Below, piece by piece: positions 1 through 12,900 of a DNA stretch of 64,000 bases. The translations under genes and the position numbers were made by a program. Under the pieces are notes generated by a model that saw nothing but the letters and a program-made list of their open reading frames with translations, did not search any database and was not told where the DNA came from. The stretch's first letter is position 1, and every line of letters begins with the position of its first letter. Source of the stretch: Pempheris klunzingeri (taxonomy: Eukaryota; Chordata; Actinopteri; Acropomatiformes; Pempheridae); the NCBI RefSeq assembly GCF_042242105.1, contig NC_092023.1, positions 10,304,933-10,368,932 of the forward strand, read 5' to 3'.

Positions 1-196
1 CACACTAGGCATTTTTCTGTCATCTGAATTATAGTTGGAAAAAGACAGAGACAGAAACTGCAGTCTGCAAGTCTGAACACTGATACATGATAGATCACAC
101 ACACAGACACACACACACACACACCTTGCATACAAGGACACCATCACTAAGGAGTTGGCTTGCTAAGGGGAACAGTGCATACAAATGTTTCCTTAC

Positions 197-248
197 CAGC
201 AGAGTTTCCTTTGGAGAATCGCTTGTCTGTGTACAAGAGCTTAGTAAT
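197..248 (-). CDS. lrpprc: lrpprc coding exon 16 (residues 576-593)
   Basis: Encodes [17 protein letters not shown], aligned with human ITELLYKDGRYCQEPRG. The acceptor is tttctag and the donor GCTG|gtaagg. It is the last exon I can see before the left edge; positions 1-196 are intron with a CA tract. Confidence 0.85.
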
Positions 249-2707
249 CTAGAAAAAAGAAAAACAAATTACAAACAAAAGTGGGAGTGAGATCCTAGAG
301 TATAGATACCATGAAGAACAAAATCACCACTATAAAGGCAATCCGGTCCTAAGCATTCCCTTTTTATGCCTTTGTGTCTTATTTTTCTTTATTGTATTTT
401 ATCTAACCTACTAATTATAGTGAAGATGTGTGTGAATGAAGTGTGTTTTTATTTGAAAAACATCTTGCCTAAAATTGCCTCAAGCTGAACATTTCTTTAT
501 TTATACACGCTCAATGTGCCATAAGGAGATTTGCATAAAAGGCAGCAGATGGTATTTGCCATATTGCATATTCGTCCTAAATGTAACTGTGTGTGGAAGA
601 TGGTGAGTATACTGATTATCATAGCTATTTTGTTGCGAGGAATAAACCATTATATGGACAGCTGAAAATTCACCTAATGCCTGGAATATGTCACACACAC
701 ACACACTGACGCACACACACACACTCAAACAATGCGGCCTCATTCACGACTTACCTTCACCATGCTCTCCACATCAGTAGACCTGCAGGGGGCAGTAGAG
801 GACAAGACATGAGCAGCCAGTCCACCAGCGGGTCGACAACACTTCAACATGTCGGGGTTAATGTGCATCTCTCAAAGAAGCACCTCCACCACCCCACATA
901 CTTCCAACATGGATTTATTCTCCTCCTCTCCCATGTTTTTACCCACCGTTTGTTCCAATGCATACATCCTGAGAAACTAAAGCCCTACAAACTCAATTTA
1001 GCCCTTGTTTTTTCTATTTTGCTTGTCATTTTTTCCACATAAATGATGAGTTCAAAGGTGTCAAATCACGGTAGTACCAAATGTCTCTAAACTATGCTCT
1101 CTTTACTCTTGACTGCTTGTAGTGTTGGTGAAATAGGTATTTATATTATATCTGCTTACATAAAAGCACTGGGTAGACATAAGATGTGAAAACCATTTTA
1201 AATATTTAAGAATGGATTTTTTTTTCCTAAAGGATTTTGTTTATTTCTATAAACCCCTTTCCTCCCCCAAAAGGGAATTTTAAATAGCAAATGCAATTTT
1301 ATTTAAGTAACCATAGAACTGACAGTATCATGTTGCCATTGCTACTGAATTGAAAGTTTAGTATAATATAATGTGGCAAGAAAAAGCAACAGATTTTTCA
1401 ATTTGACACTCTCAATGCAATATTACAAGAGAGGAAAGATGGCAGTACAAAAGCCTGGGAAAGCACAAAAAACACATCCTCACACACACAAAGGCATGCA
1501 CACACACACACACACACGAAGGCTAAATGATGACAACGTGTGACATTTCTGGCATTGTCAGCTAGTTGGTGGAGAGGAGGAGATGAGAGATGAGAGGAGA
1601 AGAGAGAAGAAGAGGTCTTTAATGATTAAATTATCCCCTGACCTTGTCTTTGACAGGGGCAGGTCCTGCGCTGCAATAACATGGGGCTCGCGCACACACA
1701 CACATCCACACACACTCACACACACTTCCCAAGTGACAAGCCCAATTATGACCCTGTCAGGCAACCTAACTGTCAGAAGAGTGTGTGTACGTGTGCGTTA
1801 ATGCAATCAGAGCAAGGCAAATGGAGGAGAGGAAGTGGGTTCAGACACAGAAAAAGGCGGATAAACAATTAGTGGACATACTGATTTGAAAATATCCAAG
1901 TCTCACACACACACAGCCAATTCCTGCTCAAAAATCTGGTAATCCACATTTATTTGTGGTTTAAACTCTAATGCTGGAATCGCCCTTGGAAATTTGTATA
2001 AGATACAGTACATCTCTCAACTTCAAAGAAAGCCTAAGGAAAAAAAGTTGTCTTTTGGTCCTCTTACAGTATTTTTCATGTCCTTAAAATAAAAAAAAAT
2101 AAAAAGTATAAAATGATGCGTGGAATGCTACTATTGATTTTTTTACCTTAAAAAAAATGGTCTCATCCTTTTATTAAAGGATATATTGCATTCCTGGGAA
2201 GAAGCCTATTATTTTATCCATTATGTTAGTTAAATTATCAACATTCACTGTTTTAATTAACACATCAGCTACAACAAAGAATGCATTAGCTGAATTGAAG
2301 GTTCAAAGTTAAGCTCAACTGAGTGCATCTTGGCTTTTTAGTGGAAGAAATAACTTTGGTCCCTGAAGACAAGTCAGTGCTTTTCTCTTTGACTCACCTC
2401 CAGCCTCACTCAGGGGCCAAAGTGTTTTTGTGTGGGTGTGTAGTGTTAAACTGTAAATATTCATAAACACCCCTTCAACAAAACCCCCACGGGTCAGACC
2501 CTGGTCCTAAGGTTCTGTACGCGTGTGTGTGCTTCTGAGAGTAAGTGTGCAAGAGAGTGAAATCAGTACGGGGGTCTGGGTATGAGGGGCAGTGGTGGGC
2601 ATCTGCTAATTTACATATCTCCCACGGTGCTTTGGGGTAAGAGCTGAGGGATGACGGCCTCCATATGCATGAGGCACCCGTGTATACTCTGTGTGTGTGT
2701 GTATGTG

Positions 2708-2749
<42 letters not shown>

Positions 2750-3928
2750 TGAGTGAGTGAGTGAGTGAGAGATGGAGTGTTTTTCCCTGCAGCTGCCCAC
2801 AAACACACACAGACGCTGTAGATGGTGTGATAGGCTGCACATGTCATGGTCAGAGCATATGCCGCAGTGACCTCCACAGTGCTACAGGCCTCCCCAAAAC
2901 GCCAATCGGGAGTTATGAGGCAAAATATGGAGAAATATGGAGATGATGGAGAACACATAGACATAAACAGACGATGAGCTAATTGACTCACTTTTTGAAG
3001 CCCAGGACGAGGCTGTTGCGGAAAGTACTGAGGTCCAACGGGGGGAAGGAGGGATCCGACACTAGAAAATAGAGTGAAGACAGACAAGTGACGAGAGGCT
3101 AAGACAGAAAAGACAACGATATCTTGTCTTCATGTGGAATGATCAGTGTGGTTTACAATAAAAAATAAAGTGTATAAGCTTTCCAGGGGTTCAATGAATC
3201 TCTATTTTTTTTTTTTATATATTTTGCATTGGGAGTTGATGGGGATCTAATGAATGAATGAAGTAATCATCTAACCTATAAAATGTCAAAAAGTAGTGAA
3301 AAATGCCCATTACCAGTTTCCACTGACCAAGGTCACATCTTTAAATCGTTTGATTTGTGTGAACTAAAGTCCAAAACTTCAACTTAAAATGATAAAAACC
3401 AGAAAAAAAGCAGCAAAGATTTGGCATTTTTACTCGATAAACTTTGAGGGAAACTCTTTAAGGGTACACTGGGTTTATGCCAATATTGCATAGTGAGGAG
3501 ACATATGAAATGTTGAAAAACCCTGAAAACCTTCCTCATGTGAGGGGGAAAAATACATTAGGGATTCTGAAATACATAAAAGAGGAAACAGAGCAACGTA
3601 TGTGAAAACGAGTGGTGGATGTTTGAGACTAAAACGAGATGAAAGACCGAAAACAGGAAGAGTCATCCATTATGTAACAGCCTTCTCTATCCCATCCCTC
3701 TGCCAGTTGCAGCGCCGCTCGTTCTTGCTCTTTACATATTCACACAGACTAATCTCTTAAAAGGCCTGATGAGCACAGAGGAGTAAGTGGGCAAATGCAT
3801 GAGTGTGTGTGTGTGTGTGGTTGTGTGTGTGTGTGTTAACGCTGGTCCAATTAGCCCGCAGGCGAAGCAGCAATTTTTATGATGATGGGTGCTCAAGATG
3901 CAGTAGAGCTTCTTTGGAGTGTGTTACG

Positions 3929-3962
<34 letters not shown>

Positions 3963-6900
3963 CTTACACAGGGTGTAGAGTTTGGCCAGGCTGTTAAAAG
4001 CCAGGGAGCGAACCTCTGAAGACAATAAGCTGCCCGAATCATGACTGATGCCTGCATCCTGAACAAGGAGAAGCACCTTCATGTCAGTAAAAACTTTTTA
4101 ATGCACGAGCCATATGGAAACACTCTCTCACACACACACTGACTTATGGATTACCTTGATGGCCTGTTGTGCTTCTTCCTTGCTGGAGAATAAGGGGAAG
4201 ATGTAGTTGGCACAAGTGTCAGCATCAAGCATCACCTCGAGCTCCTGCATACTCTTCAACAGCTCAACTACACCTACAACACACACAAACAAAGTAATTA
4301 AGATCAACTTTTTGGCAGTGAAATCACAAGTTGAGTAGGTTTGTTCAAGTGTAGTGACAGAGGTACTTGATATTCATGAAATGTTGTGTCAACCAAAACA
4401 AAAAAAAAGAAATTAGTGAGATCAGGACTGCAATTAACAGTTGTTTTTATCATTGATACATGTATTTTTCTGACATTTTTTTGCCTAGAAAATGCCTATA
4501 AATGGTGACAAAGCACATCATGAGTTCCTCGAATCCAAGTTGGTATTTTCAAACTGATAGTCCTCAACCACAGAACACTCCATTTTACTATGAAATAAAA
4601 CAGAACAAATCTTAGAGACTGTAACAAGTGCAGGTTACTTCATATCGTCTTTATGCCCTCATAAATACAAGTTGTGTGAATTGGTGTTTTTGCAGTGAGA
4701 GAGGTTATTAAGAACATTTTGATTTGTGGTCAGAGTTGTTCACCATCAGTTTTAACTCAATCACACGCAGCACTTTTACAGATACACACACTTTCCTCCA
4801 CTCATCCTCATGTACCAGCCTGGAGCTGTGGAAGCACTGTTTATATATGGGTCCAAGAAATGGGCTGGCACATACTTTCTCTCACCCGTCCAGTAAAATC
4901 GCCAGACACCACCCTCATATAAACTCACTCTCACACCCTACATCAACAAAATGCTAATGGCTGCTTCCCTCTCTACCTTGGACTGGAGGATACGTGTAGA
5001 TAAACACACGCACTCGGCCTGGAGTGGACTCTTGCACCATCACCCTGCTCTGCAGCAGAGCCCCCAGGTCCTGCCCCAGGGAAGGAGGCCAAAACAACCA
5101 CATGCATATGGAACAGCCACTCACGCACTCTCAATGTGCCCGCAAGAGTCTGGGTGCAGAGGGCACTGCAGCACTTTGCATATGTCTGGGAGCGTGCCCA
5201 CAAAGACGCGGGCCTAAATGAGGGCATACATGGGTCTCCATGTGTGTGTTCATTCTCGGTGTGAGTTGCTATGCAGTTTTAGGTGCATCAATATGCTATA
5301 TATGACTGCATCCAGTGTACCGATACACCTTGTTCCCATGCGTGCTTCTGCAAACTACACTAAAGTGCTTCCTTGAGTTGACAAAGCTCAAGATGCTGTG
5401 TGTATTTACTCCCCACTCAGGTTCGGAAGCATACACACACACACACACAGCTCTATGTTTCTGCATCCTCTTGGGATGTATGTGTTCACCTGGCAGTCTC
5501 TCTCTTTAGCTGAATAAAAGATGAGCCCTGGGCTTTTATACGCCATTAAAACCTGCGGCTGGGGCTGCATTATCCCAGGTAAGGCTACCTGAACCACTCC
5601 ATCCATCCAGCCTTCCCCCTCCATCCATATCACTCATTCATCCGCCCCTCTCACTATCCATCTATCCTGCTTTCAAGAAAAAGTAAACAGGCGATCTTCC
5701 TCTTTCTTCTCAATGGAGGATCCATCCCTTCTGCCACCCGCCTGTCCATTCTTACCCCCTAATCGCTTTCATCCAGTCTTTTTTTATGAAAGAAGAGAGG
5801 GAGCACCTGCTTTCCTACTGAATAATCCATAATCAATTTCACGGTGAGCCAGACAGACAGAAAACAAGTGAATGGTGAGTTGGAGGTATAAATGCATAAG
5901 CCGGCCTTCTCTCTCTCTCACGCTCTCTGGTTTCTGCATGTGAGCTTTTATGATCATCAGCACTTTTTGGTTGTCGAACAAGCACGATTGTGTGTTTTTC
6001 TGCAAGTCAAGTCTGTGACCAAGAGCTTTTAACCCTTTGCACCCCAGACTGTTTTTGCTCACTTTTCAATCCCTACCACAAGCTTGCGGCTAAGTCACTG
6101 CATGTCTTAGCTACGTAGTAAGAAGTCAGGATACAAAGACATATCCTCAGTTTACCTGAGAGAGGTGCGATTTTAGTACAAAAAGCTGTTTTACACATAC
6201 TGCTCTCATGTCTGTATAAGAATATGAAGCTACCACCTGCGGCCAGTTATCTTAGCTTAGCACAAAGATGGGAAACAGCTAGCTGGCTCTGTCCCAAGGC
6301 AACAAAATCCATCTATTAAAACTCACTAATCTATACAGAAACTGAAGTGTAAATATGGCACAATGTGGTTTTACATGGGGTTAGTGCTGGACAATTCTTG
6401 ACCAGGGGCAGTAACTTTCTGTATTTTCCACTGGTTGCCTCAAAAACTAAGTGACTGCAAGACAGAAAGAGGAAGAGGAAGAAGCAGCACTGTAGCTGCA
6501 CTGATTGCAATTATGTCTCTATGGTCTTAATTGACTTAATTATGACAGTGAAGAGAAATGGCGAGATTTTTGAAGCAAATTGCTTCAATCTGGTTCCTCT
6601 CAGCCACCTCCATGACTGCTACATGAAGGCACGAGACACTGGTATCAAGCATTAAGTCCCCATAGTCCCACGATTACTGGATACAACTAAAAGGTGCCTT
6701 TGAGCACAGCTTGCCTTTCGAAAACCTGAAATGTGGAGAACTACACCAAAAAAAAAAAAAAGAGTTGAGAACAAATGAGAAAATCAGCGAAGATACAACA
6801 CAAAAATGTGATATTATCGTGTCATGTGTACTGCTCTCCCTCTAGGTCTTTTGCTTTTCACTCCACAATCCTGCTATGCGAGTAACCCTTTTTGCTTTCT

Positions 6901-9900
6901 CCCGTCTGAACAATTTAAATAAAGATTGGGCACAGAGGAGAACTGAGAAGAGTATAGGTCTCCCCAGGTTGGTCAGCATAAAGCTTGACATACCACCCGG
7001 GCAAGAAGTATCAAAGTAGTGAGTTAAGCATGGCAGTGGTCACAAGATATCATCATCAGATTCATGTCTGCAGGTTAACTGTCACAGACGAGAAGTGAGG
7101 ACGGAGAAAAGTGAGGAAAAGAGGAGCGGAGTGAACTGGTCGCTGTCATCTCCTCCCGTCCTTGGACATGAGTACCTGTCACTTCTCCTTTACTTTCTCC
7201 TCCAACACCATCTGTCTCTCCATCTCTCCATGTCTGTGACTCTCTAAAGGTAGACTTTCTTCGCTGCGAGGCAATAACAGGTCGATTGTCATATTAAAAC
7301 TTGATTTTTTTTTTATTAAAGCTTCATTTTTTTTTTTTTTGAATAATCAAGATGATGCTTGGCTCTTGTCGCGCCAATTAGCTCTGCTGAGGGTCATGGA
7401 GGACTGCATGACAGACTGCTGTGGCAGTGCTTCTTTAATGCAGCCTACTCTATTTGACAGATAGGGCTGCATTAAAGAAAGAGTGAGAGTTGAAGATGAG
7501 GTCACACAAATAGTCAGGTGAGGGGGCCAGGGGGGGCAGCCAGGAAGGAAAGCAGACTAAACAAGGGAGCCTTTACATCCCTCATCTCCCAAAACACACA
7601 CAGCCAGAAACACTCCCTTCCTCTGCTTCCCCTCCCTCCCTCTCCCTCCCTCTCTTTCTTTCTTGCTCCTCCATGTCAGAAGTGATAAGAGCGAGCTGCG
7701 TTGCGAGGACTGACAAGCGGTGACTAGCTGGCGGCAGGTGGGAAGTATGGGCCAGCATATGCTTCCGCTAAACCCGCCAAATCCACACCTCATCAAAAGG
7801 CAAAGGGATTTTTTCCCCCCTCCTCTCCTTATCCCACCCCATCCCTCCCCCGTTGCTCTCCTCCAATTGTATGGCTCTGGCCTCTCTGCCCGCTAGTGAC
7901 ACCTGTGGACAAAAAGTGACACGGCGCTTAATATTTCATGGGCCGTGCACAGTGGGGCGCATAATCCAAAGTGAATTCCCTCAGAGCGCTTGCATTTACA
8001 TGAAATCAAGTCACTCTGCATCAGTCACATCACCTGCACTGCCCCCCAAAAGCCCTCCCCCCTCACAAATGTGGACACACATACACCTCCTGCAGCCAAT
8101 GAGTGAGAGAGAGAGCAGGGAAGAGAAGAAAAAAAAAAGAGAGGCTGCATCATTCATGAGGGTTAAGGCTAACACCATCGGAAACAAGCAAGAGTGTAAG
8201 CAAAAGAGAAGTTTCTCCACTTTCTTTCCTTCCGTCCTTCCTCCTGTCCGCACAGTGATAACTAAATGGATGCCATCGGATGTGTGTGGCTTTGAGACTG
8301 TGCGGTTAGAGAATTTAAGTACGAGTTTGTGTCTACGGGTGTGTATCTGCGGCTGTGCATGTTTAAACTCATGTCTAGTCCTCTTTTTCATGCTGTCAAG
8401 CCAAGCGCTGAAGCATCGCACCATTCAAACTGAGAATATGTCTGGACCACACAGAGAAGTCAATCTGCACCGTTGCTACACTGTTCTAACCAGTTTCTCC
8501 TCCCTGCCAGCTCAAATGCTGTCAATTAGCTGACAGGGGAAAAATACATCATTTATTAATCACTCTAAAAAACCCCAAAGAGAGAGCCAGAGCTCAGCAT
8601 AAATAAAGCACTTAAAAGCCAAGCCGCTACTGAACGCATTTGACAGCGCACATTCATAATGAGTTGTGAATTCTGACAAGTCTCCAAATGCCGGCTATCT
8701 GTCACTGAGACGATATCCCCCACACAAGCTCATCACTGACAAAAACAAGGGGAAGAAAATAACCATTTCTTTCAGCAGCCAAAACTGAAACTGAGAAATT
8801 GGGAACAGAAATACAAGTATTACATTAAACTGCACATGCCGGGACATTAAACGGTGTTAAGTGCCAGATAGGAAAGACAAACAGATATCAAAGATATCAA
8901 CACCAGTTTACCAATAGGGACAAGTGTGTGAAGGCTCAGTAGTAAAGGACTGCCGTGTCAATTAAAACAATGGAATAAGCTTTATCTGCCTGAGACGTAC
9001 ATGGCCTGTTCTCTCCACTGATTACTATCATAAGAGCGGTAAAATAATCATCTCTCAAGCCTTTTCAGAACAAAACCTGAATTTTTAAAAGTTGCTCTTG
9101 TAAATAAAAACACAAACATGCTCCCCACCATCTCACCTTATAACATCAGCCACTTTTACAGGAACAAAATAAATGTTCTTTCAATTTAAAAAAGGGGTAA
9201 AGTCTAATGCTACAGAGTAACGCAACCTGAAAATGTTGTTTTCGTTCACCTCTAGGGGTTTAACTTTTCATGCTGCGGCAGTGATGTAGAGCTGTACACC
9301 AGGACCCCCTGCAGGGTATGGTTACAGGGTGCAATAACGCACACTTTACTTGGATGTCAGAGGTAGGGCTGGACGGTATATTGAGTTTTACAGTATGTAT
9401 ATATACACAGTAATGCAAAGTGAAAACATTGATCAATATCATCAAGATGAGCACGCCTTTATTTTGAAATTCCCATGTCACGGTTTCAGTGCTAGCGTTA
9501 GTTTCGGGTGGATGATTTCAGGCAGACAAGATAAAGATGATGAGGATATTTACTCTATTCTTGGGCATAAAACAGCTGTGTTATTTAGGAGTTTAGAGAA
9601 AAAAGAAAAATTTCAGACTCTCTCTTTGAGATGAAAACAGCACACTGATGGGCCGTAAGTAAGACGAAGGAGTGTATATGTTGATACATAACCATACGGT
9701 ATTTAAGAGTGACTAACACTAAATTCTACGACATACTATGCGCACTTGCATGTATCACAGAGAAATATTCTGCTATTCAAATATTAATTGTTCCTGGGCT
9801 CCCCTCTTTAAACCTTTTTATTTAGTAGTAATACCACAGCATGCAGAAAAGCAGTACTATACAGGATGTAAAGATTTAGAGACATTATTTCAACCTTAAA

Positions 9901-12900
9901 TGTCAGCTTCATTTCTACGAATCTATATATTCATATAATATAAAAAAACGAATGAAATCAATGAATCCTCATCGGTCAGGTGGGGCTGGGGGTCCAATAG
10001 GTGGGCCCCAACCCCCAATATAATGGTAGGGAAAACAATAGTTTTTGAGAGTCGATATAAATTGAATTGATTTTGTTAAATAGGCATATGATACTGTCTT
10101 ATTATAATTTAATCAAATTGAAATCATACATGGAAGACTTGTGATATCAGCAAATATGAAATCGTTGTACCAAGAATCTATATAACACTGTATCGTGATG
10201 AAACTTGTTATTTACACCCCTACTGTTTACATCGGTGTAATTTGATGTTGCGTTAAAATCCATAACCCAGATGGTTTACATCAATAGTATCATCATGTTG
10301 CAGTGGGAATGGTGCAGATGATCCTGACTTAAATGCTGCAGCTGGGCAGACTGCAGTATTTAGTTCATGCTGGTCTGAACTTCCTCACTAACTATCCTCA
10401 TAGACTGATACCTGCTCTTTGCAAACTCTACAGATGACACTGTCGCCTACCTCTGCTGGATCGTGGCATGTAAGTTAAACAGATGTTGAGTAGTAGCGGC
10501 AGTGAGCACGCTGGTAACAAACACACTAGCTATCAAAGGGGGTGTGTACCATAGTCAAATGTGAGGGTTATGAAAATGAATGAGAGCGCCAGCTGAGAGG
10601 AGCCGGGGAAGTGCAGCAGCATTTGAAAACGCAAAAATCTAAATATACAGCTGTTTTCACACGTGACTGATGATTTTACCAAAATAGTTTAACTGAATAG
10701 TATTTTCCAAGTTCAACTGCAGGTGCAGTTACATTTGAATGTGTAGTCATTTAATTAAACATAGATGTCCTATCTCTTTGAATAATAAAAATAAAATGAA
10801 AAAGATTTAAGATATTTTCAAATTTTGTATTAGAGGACAAGACATGGACCATTTTCTCTGTGTAAGAGAACTGTCAACGGCTTTTCTTTTTTCCGTTTCA
10901 ACAAAAGTGCTTGTGAAATTTCACTGAGCTACATACTGTGTATCACCATATGATCGCTGAGATATCATTTTTCATCAATTTCAGCCAGCACTAATCAAAA
11001 GGTAAACAGACTTGAAACTTTTAACCAGACATTGTGGTAAAGAGCTGATTTCAAGTCTGGTGTTGCCTTAAGCCTGTTGTTACAGTCGAACCTTCAATGT
11101 CTTGTAACATGTAAAAACAGCTCTGTGAAAATCATCGGTCGTCACGTGTGATGTTTAAAGTCCCCACAGGGATCAGCCATCTGCCAAGAACTGTAGGTTA
11201 AACAGTTATTTGATGAAAAAAAGGCAAAGGAACAAACAGACCGAGGACGATTTGTATTAAGAACTGAGCTGAGAAACAAGTTTGGTTTGATAACGGACTT
11301 GAGGACACCCACCGGAGCAAAAAAAAAACTTCTGGCGCATCAGCCGCCAGCCTGTATGTGCTCGCTGTTGAAAAATCCATCCTTTGTAAGATGAGGGAGA
11401 CTTAATGGCCAAAACCAACAACTATTATCTTTAATAATAGCTTTACTGTACTCTCATCTTTACTCACAAAATATCCTGTAGATGTGCACTCCGGAGGCTA
11501 CAAGAGTGCAGATTTCGGAGATCAAGAACAGGAATAAAACTGTGACATTCATGTCTGAGTGCACTTCCTGAAAGTCAAAGCATCTTTTTGGTCCAGAGCC
11601 CTTCTGTGGCTGACATGGAGAGTTAGGATGCCTTCTAAACTTTGCGATCTATTCCTAGAGGTCTCCAGAGAGATCCGTATATGTGTGTTTGTGAGTCAGT
11701 GTGTATGTATGTGTTTTCATCTCTTCCTGCTCTAACTCTCTGATGCAGGGATCAGACCTGTTTGCCCTTGACTGCCCCTGTCCAGTGAAATCTCTCCCAG
11801 TTGGACCACTCTGTGGAGCATTAATATTTGAGGGAAACACTCCTTTAAAAGCTCTTTCTGGGACAGAGGAAGTCATAATTCCCTCTATACCACAAAAATA
11901 ACACACGTGCCCATAAACTGCTAATATCATGCTCGCCAAAAAAACCCTCTCTATTTCAGATTAAATGCACAAGCATCTGGTAGGTGAGTTTCTTTTTCCC
12001 TTGACTTGGGGCTCCATAGCACCCATTACATTCTCACATTCTACAAACGGGATTGTTGACGAGGCTAGAGTGGATTTAGGATCCAACTACAAGCTTCTCA
12101 CGACAACTTACAATATTCAATTTCAGCATCTACTGGTCTCTCTGAAGCTACTGCCTTCCAAGTGATTGGTTAAGAACAGAATATAAGTATATATGAAGTA
12201 ACTCATTCAAAACCTGAATAGTAAAACATTTATGGTTTAGCTTTGTTTCTCCTACACTTCACTACACAAACAAGAGACTTTTTTTCAGAAATTAGGGATA
12301 ATATCTATATTCAGCAAAGAAGACAGACAGAAGAACACAGACGAAGTGTCAGTGTAATCACTGTCTTTAGGGAATTAATCAAAAAGAAAAGCATATTTGG
12401 GATCATCTAACATCTAAGAAATTCACAGCTGTTTAACAAAAGGTCCAAAAGAAAGTGGTCATGTGAAAATTATCCCTGTGGTGAAGCTGCAATATCAAAA
12501 TCAAAAAATCAGAATCAAAAAATCATTAAGCCTAGATATAAGTTAAAAAGGTGTGTAGGCCTGTGTGCGCGTGTGTGTGTGTGTGTGTGTGTGTGTACCT
12601 GCTGTGTTGTTGTCTTTCACATGTTGAGTGAAAAGGGGCCAAAAGTAGTGAGGCTTTATGGGGAGACCCTGCTCCTTCATTATCTTCATCAGTTCAAAAG
12701 ACATATCTGCAAAATAATAATAATCATATCATATCATATCATATCATATCATCTCATCAAATGTTAACAGACAACAGTGTGTGCTTTACCAGCATTCTTG
12801 GCCTCCAGAGCACAGGACAGACTGAAGCTGAGTGGAGAAGTGTGCAGACTTGACTTCTGGAGCTCTTCACAATAGTGGCCTATCTTCTGTGGTGACTGCA

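Larger units (their letters stand above)
4274..12598 (-). other. lrpprc intron 11 (8.3 kb)
   Basis: By far the largest lrpprc intron in the window. I see no coding exon inside it. It contains remnants of fish interspersed repeats (about 6190-6420, 9352-9710 and 10050-10222), a pyrimidine-rich stretch near 7600-7680, T-rich runs near 7300-7340 and a short CA tract at 5433-5449. Long open frames near 7853-8533 and 8011-8424 show no domain or family similarity that I recognise and are taken as chance. Confidence 0.75.

Noticed and set aside
1..196. A further lrpprc exon at the left edge
   Set aside because: Acceptor-like motifs exist on the minus strand, but none leads into sequence matching the next LRPPRC segment. 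The next exon is probably off the window.
7853..8533. 226-codon plus-strand frame inside lrpprc intron 11
   Set aside because: Low-complexity Ser/Lys-rich translation with no domain, no conserved motif and no splice context, overlapping an equally long minus-strand frame. Taken as chance.
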